A stretch of 64,000 nucleotides of DNA, from assembly GCF_051859125.1 (NCBI RefSeq), contig NZ_JBHYGG010000291.1:1-64000 (forward strand), given 5' to 3'. The notes below the pieces were generated by a model, which ran no database searches, was not told where the DNA came from, and was given only the letters and a program-made list of their open reading frames with translations. The position numbers were made by a program, and so were the translations under genes. Every line of letters starts with the position of its first letter. Positions within the stretch are counted from its first letter, which is position 1. This DNA comes from Gemmata sp051859125. GTDB taxonomy: Bacteria; Planctomycetota; Planctomycetia; Gemmatales; Gemmataceae. This document shows positions 56,617 through 64,000 of the stretch, in pieces.

Positions 56617-59600
56617 TCACCCGGTCTTCGACCGGGCGGTGAGCGCCTCGAACGTCGGCCGGTCGGCCGGGTGGATGCCCCGCACCTCGATGCCGCGGCG
56701 CTTCGCCTCGCGGAACGCCTTGTCCGCGTCCTCGGTCCTCGGCGGGGTCTGCCCGAGCCGCGACACGGCCAGGTGGAACCACCGCAGCGCCGTCGGCTCC
56801 ATGCGGATCGCGTCGTTCAGGTCGCGCTCGGCTTCCGCGAACTGCTTGAGCGTGATCCGCACCCGGGCGCGGGTGTCGAGCAGGTCGCCCGTCATGCCGA
56901 TCTCGCGGGTCGCGAGGTTCACCAGTTCGAGCGCGCGCTCGGCGGTCTTCGGGTCGGCCGCCTGGAGCCACGCGAGGTTGTTCAGCGCGACGACGTTCCG
57001 CGGGTCGGCGGCGACCACCTTCTCGTACTCGGCCGCGGCCCCGGCGGGGTCGTTGCGGAGGGCCATGAACTCGGCCCGGTTCATCCGCAGGCCCGTGGAA
57101 GTCGGGTCCTCCGCGAGGCACGCTTCCAGCCACCCGAGAACGGTCGTGGCCTGCCGGTCGGACGCCGCCCCGGCCCGCACGATCGCGAGCCCGGCCATCG
57201 CCCGCACCCGGGCCGGCAGGGTCCGCGAGAACTGCTCGATCCGCCCGAACGCCTCGGTCCCGCGGCCGTCGGCCGCGAGCACCCCGACCAGGCCGACGAT
57301 GGCCTCGGCCCGCGTGGGGATGAGGGCCGCGTACCGCTCGGCGGCCGCGTCGGTCATGGCCCGGCCCGCCGGGGTGCCGCGGACGTTCGGCGTGCGGGCA
57401 AGCTCGTCGAGCAACTCGGCGAGGCGGCCGGCCCGCGACAGGTGGCTGCCGGCGGCCGTGTCGCTCGACCGGGCGTACCCCTCGGCCACGGACAGCGCCC
57501 GCTCCGGGCGGCCCGCCCGGCACTCGAACCGGGCCACGGCCGCGACCGCCGCGAACTCGCCCGGGTGGTTCTGGAGCAGCACCTTCGCGAACTGTGCGGC
57601 CGCGTCGAAGTTCTGGTCCTCGACCAGTTCTTCGACCGCGAACGTCAGGTAGTAGATGTTGTTCTTGTCCGAGTCGAGCAGCGTCTGGAGGCACTTGCGG
57701 CTCTCGGCGCGGTTGCCCGCGGCCCGGTAGAGCTGCGACAGCGCGTACAGGTCGCGGGGCGAGTTGGTCGCCTTGAAGGCGTCCTTGAGGGCGACCGCGG
57801 CGCGCGTCAGGACCGCGACGCGGTCTGCACCCTCGAGGTACCGTGACAGGGTCGTGAGCACGCTCGCGGTGGCCCGCAGCTCCTCCGGCGACGTGCCGAA
57901 GTCCTCGACCCGCTTGACCAGCTCCATCGCCTTCTGGCGGTTCTCGGGGGTGCCGCCGACCGCGTAGATCATCGCCAGGTTCCGCTGGCCCCACGCGAGG
58001 TCGGGCTTCGGCAGGTCCTTCGCGGCCAGGAAGTCCTCGAGCACCTTGGTCGCCGCGTCCGGCTTGTTCAGCGACAGCGTCAGGGTGAGGAGCGCCTGGG
58101 CGAACATGCGCCGCTCCGCGGCCGACGTCAGCGTCGGGCGGTAGTCCTTCCCTTCGGGCGTCTGCATCAGGACCGTTGCGGCGAGCAGGAGCGACGCCGG
58201 GGGCACCTTGCCGCGGGCCCGGTCCAGGTCGTCCGGCTTGCGGGCGATCGCGAGGCGGAGCCAGTCGTCGGCCGTGGCCCCCTTGCGCTGCGTGGCCTGC
58301 TCCAGCACCGGGACCGGGTCGAACAGCCGGTACTCCGCGGCGACCTCGGCCACCCACGGGAGCCCGTCCGGGTCGCGCTCGGCGTGCGGCCGCGCCCAGG
58401 TGATGAGCTTCGTCGCGACCGGCACCTGGAGCTTGGGAACGACGCTCGCGACCAGCCGGCGGAACGTGTCGCCCATCCACCGCGGGTCGGTCCCGAGGCG
58501 GGTCACGAGCTTCTGAGCGCGGTCGTCGGGTCCGGCCGTGCAGAGGTGCGCGAGCCACTCCTGCGCCGCGGCGAACCGGGTCGGCTCCAGCACGAAGGCC
58601 CGCTCCGTGAGCCGGGCGGCCTCGGCGTCGCCGCCGGTGATCCGGTGCAGCCGCGCGGCCGCGAGGCACGCGTCGGACCGGGTCGGGTTCGGGCCGAACG
58701 CGGCCGCCAGCCGGGCGAGCACGCTGGTCGCGGTCAGCGGCGTCGCGGCCGCGGCGTCGCACAGCGCGAGCGTCGGCCCGGTCTCACCTTCGAGGGTCAT
58801 CACGGCCGTGCGGGCGTCGGCCGCGCTCTTCGCGTCCCCGGTCCGCAGCGCGCGCTCGTGGAGCTTCAACCAGACCGTGACGTCCGTTGGGCGGCGGGCG
58901 GCAATCCCCCGGAGCGTATGGACCACGCCCTTCTGGTCGCGGACCTCGTCGAACACCTCGACCATGCCGAAGAGGAGCCGGGCCTGGTCCGTCTCGGGCC
59001 ACGACTCGATCCGCTCGGCGAGGGCCGCGAACGGCCGCACCCGGCCGGGCTCGCGGGCGTACAACTCGGCGCGGGCCAGCCGCACCTCGGGGTTGTCGCC
59101 GGCCGCGGCCTGCGCCTCGTCGATCACCGCCAGGCCGGCCGGGGTGCCGCTCAGGTCCGCGGCGTGCCGGGCCAGCACCCACCACAGCCGCGTGTCGCCG
59201 GGCCGGGACGCGGCTTCCTTCCGAAGGAGCTGCACCGCCTCGGCGAGCCGGCCGTTCGCGGCCCCGATCTCGGCCTGGAGGATCACTGGTTCGGACGAGA
59301 CCGACCCGAACCGCGCCCGCGACGCGACGGCGGCGAGTTCCAGCTTCTGCCAGTCCTCGGGCGACCCGCCCGTGACCCGGAGCCGGGCCGCCTTCGTGCG
59401 GATCCACTGGGCCACGATCGCGCCCGCCGCGTAGGGCGATTGCGCCGCGGCCTCCAGTTCGCGGACCGCGTCGTCGAACTGGCCGGCCGTGAGGTACAGG
59501 TTGCCGAGGCCGACGCGGGCCTGGACGTTCTTCGGGTCGGTGTTCGTCACCCGCTTGAAAGCCTTCTCCTGGGCCGCGGGGTCGGCCAGTTGCTCGGCGC

Positions 59601-60840
59601 ACACCGCGAGCAGGAGGTTGAGTTGCGTTTCGAGCACCGGCAGGTGCGGGACGTCGGCCCGGAGCGCCTCGAGTAGCCCCGCCGCCTCGCCCCACTTCGC
59701 GTCCCGCATCGCGAGCCGGGCGCGCAGGTAGCGGACCTGGAGCACGTGCGACGCGGGCGGCCCCAGCGCCACCCGGCCGTTCGGGCCGGGCGCGCGGTGC
59801 GATTCGAGCCGGCGGATGATGTCGTTGGTGCGGGCGGTGTCGCCCTGTTGGATCAGCAGGTCGGCCAGCGGAACGAGCAGGTCGAAGCCCTCGGGCGACG
59901 CCTTCAGGCCGTCTTCGAGGACCGCGATGGCCGCGGGCGTGTTGCCCCGCGACAGCTCCAGCCACGACAGCGAGCGGACCAGCCGCAGGTCCTTCTGGTG
60001 GAGCGAGACGGCGTCGCGGAGCACGCCCAGCGCCGCGGGCACCTTGCGGTCGCGCTGGAGCAGTTCCGCCAGCAGCGCCGACGCCTCGGCGTGCTCCGGG
60101 TCGAGTTCGAGTACCCGCTGGAGGTCCGCCACCGCCAGGGCCGGGTCGCCCCGGAACCCGGCGTCGCTCTCCTCCGCGGTGAACGCCTCGAACCGGGCGC
60201 GGATCAGGTGCGCGTCGGCGCTCTGCGGCAGGTTCTTCACCATGCGGGTGAGGACGTCGCGGGCCCCGATCGGGTCCTTCAGGTTCCGCCACACGAGCTG
60301 CCCGAGCCGCTGGTACCCGACGATCTCGCCGGGCTCCAGGGTCAGGGCCGTCTCGTAGGACTTCCGCGCCTCGGCCATTTGGTTCAGCCCGGCCTGTGCG
60401 GCCCCGAGTTGTTGCCAGAGGGCCGGCTCGCCGGGGAACGGCTTCAGGAGCGCCTCGGCGTGGGTCGCGGCGTCGGAGTACCGGCCGTACTTGAGGCACG
60501 CGGCGAGCGCGTCGCGGCGGATCGCGTGCCGCTCGGGGTCGGTGCGCAGGATGCGGTCGTACAGGAAGATCAGTTCGGACTGCCGCCCGCCGCTCCGCTT
60601 CTGGAGCAGGCCGACGAGCTGGACCTGCACGTCCACGTCGTCGGGCTCGAACTCCAGGTACTGCCGCAGGTAGTGAACGGCGGCGTCGGTCTTGCCGGCC
60701 TCGGCGGCCCGTTCGGCCTGGGTCCTGAGGGCGGTCGGGATCCGGTCGGCCTGCACCGCGTGAACGGCGAAGACGGTGCCGGTGAGGCCCGCGACGACGA
60801 GGAAGAGCTTGAGGAGGAACCGCTTGTTGATGGTCGGCAT
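56617..60840 (-). CDS. Very large TPR-repeat protein
   Basis: A 1407-residue protein. The N-terminal helix (RFLLKLFLVVAGLTGTVFAV, from residue 7) is a membrane anchor or signal. Nearly all the rest is tetratricopeptide-like helices with typical patterns: AGKTDAAVHYLRQYLEFEPD, MAEARKSYETALTLEPGEIV, DPALAVADLQRVLELDPEHA, NPAGAAAEYEKVVAADPRN-like repeats and a final AERDLNDAIRMEPTALRWFH. It should be a scaffold for protein contacts at the envelope; no catalytic domain was seen. ATG at 60840 starts the hydrophobic helix, with AAGGA about 10 bases upstream. It follows two trypsin-like protein genes on the same strand but a hairpin separates them. Confidence 0.88.
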   Translation of the reverse strand: MPTINKRFLLKLFLVVAGLTGTVFAVHAVQADRIPTALRTQAERAAEAGKTDAAVHYLRQYLEFEPDDVDVQVQLVGLLQKRSGGRQSELIFLYDRILRTDPERHAIRRDALAACLKYGRYSDAATHAEALLKPFPGEPALWQQLGAAQAGLNQMAEARKSYETALTLEPGEIVGYQRLGQLVWRNLKDPIGARDVLTRMVKNLPQSADAHLIRARFEAFTAEESDAGFRGDPALAVADLQRVLELDPEHAEASALLAELLQRDRKVPAALGVLRDAVSLHQKDLRLVRSLSWLELSRGNTPAAIAVLEDGLKASPEGFDLLVPLADLLIQQGDTARTNDIIRRLESHRAPGPNGRVALGPPASHVLQVRYLRARLAMRDAKWGEAAGLLEALRADVPHLPVLETQLNLLLAVCAEQLADPAAQEKAFKRVTNTDPKNVQARVGLGNLYLTAGQFDDAVRELEAAAQSPYAAGAIVAQWIRTKAARLRVTGGSPEDWQKLELAAVASRARFGSVSSEPVILQAEIGAANGRLAEAVQLLRKEAASRPGDTRLWWVLARHAADLSGTPAGLAVIDEAQAAAGDNPEVRLARAELYAREPGRVRPFAALAERIESWPETDQARLLFGMVEVFDEVRDQKGVVHTLRGIAARRPTDVTVWLKLHERALRTGDAKSAADARTAVMTLEGETGPTLALCDAAAATPLTATSVLARLAAAFGPNPTRSDACLAAARLHRITGGDAEAARLTERAFVLEPTRFAAAQEWLAHLCTAGPDDRAQKLVTRLGTDPRWMGDTFRRLVASVVPKLQVPVATKLITWARPHAERDPDGLPWVAEVAAEYRLFDPVPVLEQATQRKGATADDWLRLAIARKPDDLDRARGKVPPASLLLAATVLMQTPEGKDYRPTLTSAAERRMFAQALLTLTLSLNKPDAATKVLEDFLAAKDLPKPDLAWGQRNLAMIYAVGGTPENRQKAMELVKRVEDFGTSPEELRATASVLTTLSRYLEGADRVAVLTRAAVALKDAFKATNSPRDLYALSQLYRAAGNRAESRKCLQTLLDSDKNNIYYLTFAVEELVEDQNFDAAAQFAKVLLQNHPGEFAAVAAVARFECRAGRPERALSVAEGYARSSDTAAGSHLSRAGRLAELLDELARTPNVRGTPAGRAMTDAAAERYAALIPTRAEAIVGLVGVLAADGRGTEAFGRIEQFSRTLPARVRAMAGLAIVRAGAASDRQATTVLGWLEACLAEDPTSTGLRMNRAEFMALRNDPAGAAAEYEKVVAADPRNVVALNNLAWLQAADPKTAERALELVNLATREIGMTGDLLDTRARVRITLKQFAEAERDLNDAIRMEPTALRWFHLAVSRLGQTPPRTEDADKAFREAKRRGIEVRGIHPADRPTFEALTARSKTG

Positions 60841-60990
60841 TGTCCCGCGTCCTTCGGGGTGTCTCGGGTGAGACCCTGAGCGAAGGTGGGATGCTAAACC
60901 GGCGCGGCAAACCGAGACAACCCCAACGTGGCGGTGGTGAGACGCGGGGCCGAATGCTGGGGCGACACCGTCACGGGCCGACAACGGACC

Positions 60991-61026
60991 GGCCCGGTCG
61001 GTCCCGCCTTGGGGTCCGACCGGGCC
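60991..61026 (-). terminator. Hairpin after the degenerate protease gene
   Basis: Perfect 11-base arms (60991-61001, GGCCCGGTCGG, and 61016-61026) lie 37 bases beyond the stop of the leftward gene at 61063. No clear U-tract follows. Confidence 0.6.
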
Positions 61027-61062
61027 GGGCACGTTTGTGTCGCACTCACCGGGTCCGGAGCG

Positions 61063-62079
61063 TCACCGCTTCGGGCTGGCGGTGGACTTACCGGCCTTGA
61101 GTTCGGCGAGGATCGGGCGGATGTTCTCGCTCGGCAGGATCCACGTTTCGACGCGGCCCGCACGGGCGATGTTCACGCCCAGCACCTTGCCGTCGAGGTC
61201 CACGACCGGGCCGCCGCAGTCCTTCGGTTCGATCACCATGTCCGTCTGGAGGACCGCCGGGAACCCGGTCCGCCGGCCCGAGAGCGCGCCGCCCATGGAG
61301 TTCTGGATGTCGCCGCGGCTCGGCACCGGCAGGCCCGTCAGGGTCGCCTTGAACTCCTTCTCCTCGCCCTCGCGGAGCACCTTGAGCTTCACGCTGTCGC
61401 CGGGCCGCAGGTTCTCGAGCATGGCCCGTAGGGTCTCCTGGCCCGGGGTCTCCTTGCCGTCGAGCGAGACGATCACGTCGTCCTTCTTCAGCCCGGCCTT
61501 GGCCGCACCGCCCTTCGCCTCCAGGCTCTCGATCTTCGCCCCGATCACCTTCCCGTCCTTGTCCTTCTCGTCCACCGGGAAGATGCCGAGGAACCCGCGG
61601 TTGGCGTTGACGATGACGTCGTCGGGGAAGGTGAGCGGGCGGGTCCCGTGGCTCACGATGCCGACCGCCATCGCCTCGCTCTGCGGGCCGGCGCTGACCA
61701 GCCAGTTCCCGATCGGCACCTTCTTCGAGTCCGCAAAGGTGACCGGGGTCAGGTCCTTGACGTCGATCTTGATCATCGCGAGGTCGGTGGGCACGTGCGT
61801 GGCCAGGGTCTTGGCCTCGTACTCGGTGCCGTCGGACAGGCGCACCGAAAGTGCCCCGCGGAGCTCGCTCGCCTTGGTAATGATGTACCCGTCGGCGAAG
61901 ACGATGGTGCCCAGGGCGATGTCCTTGTCGTCGCCGCGGATGCGGACGGTGGACTCGGTCGCCTTGGTGACGACGGCCTTGAACGGCGCGCGGACCTTGG
62001 GGTTCGTTGAGATCTGGGCCGACGCCGGCGAGGCGACGGCGGCCAGCACGAGGGCGGCAGCCAGCGAACGAGCAGTCAT
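61063..62079 (-). CDS. Degenerate trypsin-like protein with an inserted PDZ domain
   Basis: A 338-residue exported protein (signal AALVLAAVASPASA). The chymotrypsin-like fold of HtrA proteins is visible but broken: the N-terminal half (TVRIRGDDKDIALGTIVFAD, DGYIITKASEL) has no catalytic His where TAAHV is expected; Asp99 is in TDLAMIKID; the GNSGGP site is PKDCGGP with Cys288 in place of Ser. A PDZ domain (about 162-250: GFLGIFPVDEKDKDGKVIG, AAKAGLKKDDVIVSLDGKE) is placed inside the trypsin fold, before its last strands (CGGPVVDLDGKVLGVNIARA). It is probably a non-proteolytic binding partner of the intact protease encoded 133 bases upstream. ATG at 62079 has GGGAG. Confidence 0.85.
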   Translation of the reverse strand: MTARSLAAALVLAAVASPASAQISTNPKVRAPFKAVVTKATESTVRIRGDDKDIALGTIVFADGYIITKASELRGALSVRLSDGTEYEAKTLATHVPTDLAMIKIDVKDLTPVTFADSKKVPIGNWLVSAGPQSEAMAVGIVSHGTRPLTFPDDVIVNANRGFLGIFPVDEKDKDGKVIGAKIESLEAKGGAAKAGLKKDDVIVSLDGKETPGQETLRAMLENLRPGDSVKLKVLREGEEKEFKATLTGLPVPSRGDIQNSMGGALSGRRTGFPAVLQTDMVIEPKDCGGPVVDLDGKVLGVNIARAGRVETWILPSENIRPILAELKAGKSTASPKR

Positions 62080-62212
62080 CGGGACTCCCGAAAAGTGGCG
62101 ATGGGATGAGTCGGTCGCCCCCGGAGGGGGTGGAGAGGAGATCGGCGGTCCTGGCCTCACGGGCAAGGGGAAGTGTCCCCCTCCGCCCGGTTGGACAATT
62201 CTAGCACACGGA

Positions 62213-63292
62213 TCAAGCCCCGCGCTTGCCGAGCGTGACGGAGACCGAGAGGGCCTCGGTCCCGCGGCGGAGGCCGAGCTTCACGACGTCGCCGGGCTTC
62301 CGGTCCTTGACCAACTCCCGGAACCGCTTCACGGTCTTGACCTGCTCGCCGTTGAACTTGGTGATGGTGTCGCCGGCCTTGACCCCGCCCTTGGCCGCCG
62401 GACCCTCCTCGTCCACCTCGGCGACCCAGGCGTCGTCGTTCTCGTCCTCCGGAAAGACGACGCCGACGACGGCCGCGACGGGCTTCGGCTTCGCACCGAT
62501 GACCTCGCCGGCGACGAGCTTGTCCCACTCCTCCTTGAACTTGTCGGTCGGGACGTGAACGTTGGTGGCCAGTGACAGGCCGATGCGGCTGTGGATGCCG
62601 ATGACGTTGCCGTCGAGGTCGTAGAGCGGGCCGCCGGAGTCGCCGCCCACGAGCGTGCAGTTCGAGACCACGAACCCGCCGGCCGTGTGGATCCGGTGCT
62701 TGTCCGGGTTCTCCATCTGGCCCAGGCGGGCGACCGGGGCCCGGCCGCTCTTGGGGCCGCCCGGGTGCCCGAGCGACACGACCCACTGGCCCGGCTTCAC
62801 GTCGGCCGACTTCGCGATCGGGAGGAACGGCCACTTCCCGTCCTTCGGCCCCTTGTCCACGATCTTGACCATGCCGCTGTCGGCCCGGTCGTTGATGCCG
62901 AGGGTCTTGGCCTTCACCCGCTTGCCGTCGTGCAAGATGATGGTGCAGTCCCGGTTCGGCTCGTACCCGCCCTTGTCGCCGCCCTTGGGCTCGCCAGCGA
63001 TGACGTGGGCGGCGGTGAGCACGAGGCCGTCCTCGCTCACGATCACGCCGCTGCCCGCCCCGAACCCGATGGTGATGGCGACGGTGCAGGGGGTGCACTT
63101 ATCGACGAGCGCCTTGACCCGGGCCTGGAGCGCCTTGAGTTCGTCCAGGTCCTCGGGCGGGGCGGTCCGCTTCGTGTCCCACTTGGTGTCGGCCTTGGGA
63201 TCGGCCGCGGCCCAGTTCGGGGCGGCGGCGACCAACAGGGCCACCGCCATACCGCAGCCGGCAACGGACCGGGTGATCTGTCGCGTCGTCAT
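62213..63292 (-). CDS. HtrA-like S1C serine protease with C-terminal PDZ domain
   Basis: A 359-residue exported protease (signal AVALLVAAAPNWAAAD). The catalytic triad is complete: His96 (LTAAHVI), Asp138 (NDRADSGMVKI) and Ser219 (VGGDSGGPLYDLDG). One PDZ domain follows at about 270-355 (EEGPAAKGGVKAGDTITKFN). Expected role: periplasmic quality control or regulated proteolysis. ATG has GGAG upstream. It is the first of two tandem genes; the second encodes a degenerate relative, suggesting a protease-pseudoprotease pair. Confidence 0.92.
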   Translation of the reverse strand: MTTRQITRSVAGCGMAVALLVAAAPNWAAADPKADTKWDTKRTAPPEDLDELKALQARVKALVDKCTPCTVAITIGFGAGSGVIVSEDGLVLTAAHVIAGEPKGGDKGGYEPNRDCTIILHDGKRVKAKTLGINDRADSGMVKIVDKGPKDGKWPFLPIAKSADVKPGQWVVSLGHPGGPKSGRAPVARLGQMENPDKHRIHTAGGFVVSNCTLVGGDSGGPLYDLDGNVIGIHSRIGLSLATNVHVPTDKFKEEWDKLVAGEVIGAKPKPVAAVVGVVFPEDENDDAWVAEVDEEGPAAKGGVKAGDTITKFNGEQVKTVKRFRELVKDRKPGDVVKLGLRRGTEALSVSVTLGKRGA

Positions 63293-63671
63293 TGGAGCAG
63301 CTCCGACTCTCGCGATTGAGTAGCTTGCGTTTAGGATACCCTACGCCGTTGGACGGTACTACCAAACTCCGGGGTTCCACAGAATTTCCCCGGGCGGCGG
63401 AATCCGGTCGCGTGGCGTGCGGGGTATTATTCGCCCGGACCCGGCCCAGCTCCGGGGCCGCGCCGCACGGTCCGCAGGGAAATGATGGCAAACGCGGGGC
63501 CGGAATCGGGTCGGGAAGGTGGTGAGCGGCGGGAAATCCAGGTGTCCGGGCGGGCCGCGGGCGGCGGGCCATCGGCGCGAACCGTTACCGGCGTGTGACG
63601 CTCAGGGGGCGCGAGACGGCCCCCACAACGGGGGGCTTGTGGATCCGGTCACGGGTCCGCGGCGGCGCGGC
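63293..63671. other. 379-base spacer without a gene
   Basis: A gap between two leftward genes. The part near 63320-63400 is somewhat AT-richer (TAGCTTGCGTTTAGGATACC) and may hold the protease promoter on the minus strand. I see no RNA gene, repeat or credible reading frame. Confidence 0.4.
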
Positions 63672-64000
63672 TCACACCAGCGACTCCAGCAGGTACTTCA
63701 GCTTCCGCACCTCGGGTTCGACCGGGAACGGGCTGTCGGCGACGTCCCGGACGTCCACCGTCAGGCAGCGGTCGTACCGGTACTTCTCGAGCATCGAGAT
63801 CACGCGGCCGTACTCGATGAGCCCCTGGCCGATCCGCACCTGGAACTGCTCCGGGGCCGCGCCGGTGTCCCGCAACCGGAGGTGCCGGACGAGCGGGTAG
63901 AGCGCGTCGTGGTTGACCGCCCCGTGCGCGCCGACCTGGTAGTGGCTCGGGTCCAGCGTGAGGAACAGGCCCGGCACGCGGCGGCACAACTCGGCCGCCC
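63672..64000 (-). CDS. C-terminal part of a TIM-barrel sugar phosphate isomerase/epimerase-like protein
   Basis: The last ~109 residues of a leftward gene that continues past the window end. FLTLDPSHYQVGAHGAVNHD carries the metal-binding Asp-x-x-His typical of the xylose isomerase-like / AP endonuclease 2 superfamily. VRHLRLRDTGAAPEQFQVRI, with GLIEYGRVISMLEKYRYDRC, follows the last barrel strands. DVRDVADSPFPVEPEVRKLK is the end. Family members isomerise or epimerise sugars with a divalent metal. The start and the first two thirds are outside the window. Confidence 0.75.
   Translation of the reverse strand, partial: AAELCRRVPGLFLTLDPSHYQVGAHGAVNHDALYPLVRHLRLRDTGAAPEQFQVRIGQGLIEYGRVISMLEKYRYDRCLTVDVRDVADSPFPVEPEVRKLKYLLESLV

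Overview
The window looks like a chromosomal segment of a planctomycete, most likely of the Gemmata group. It is very GC-rich with strongly G/C-ending codons, and it carries several families typical of that phylum: a DUF1549/DUF1553 cytochrome-like protein next to a DUF1501 protein, a DUF1559 prepilin-like protein, a short ECF sigma factor overlapping a FecR-type gene, ThuA and DUF1080 proteins, and giant secreted proteins of unknown role. No rRNA, tRNA, CRISPR array, phage or transposase gene was found. All calls are by eye from sequence and family knowledge; no searches were run.

Layout. 0-7.4 kb: a leftward DUF1549/1553 plus DUF1501 pair and a divergent PAS-AraC regulator. 7.5-11.0 kb: sigma factor, FecR/CBM9 membrane protein, DUF1559 protein and small lipoprotein. 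11.2-18.9 kb: exported chorismate mutase, BCS1-like AAA ATPase and a 1657-residue NHL/CBM9-like secreted protein. 19-25.5 kb: esterase, DTW-domain protein, LuxR regulator, then an apparent operon of NAD(P)HX epimerase-like protein, DoxX and NDH-2. 25.5-36.7 kb: fatty acid desaturase, RRM protein, two proteins of unknown function and a 2124-residue secreted protein.

36.9-45.8 kb is the most unusual part. It holds a HemW/HemN-like radical SAM protein, a GcvH-like carrier with its lipoyl lysine, a two-cluster ferredoxin protein, a squalene-hopene-cyclase-like class II terpene cyclase, a DUF116-polyprenyl synthetase fusion and a chorismate-lyase-like protein, mostly on one strand. I propose it as a candidate undescribed isoprenoid-related system. 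Two junctions in this run hold inverted-repeat elements, one of which carries a GxxExxY gene, and the cyclase has an internal patch of different codon use.

45.9-64 kb: Lgt with a PDZ-like insertion, MoxR ATPase, two S9 peptidases, DUF1080 protein, lactonase-like beta-propeller, a 1407-residue TPR protein, a degenerate and an intact trypsin-like/PDZ protein, and the C-terminal end of a TIM-barrel protein. Three copies of a roughly 75-bp palindromic element lie just after stop codons between 47 and 54.5 kb, with a stem covariation between copies.
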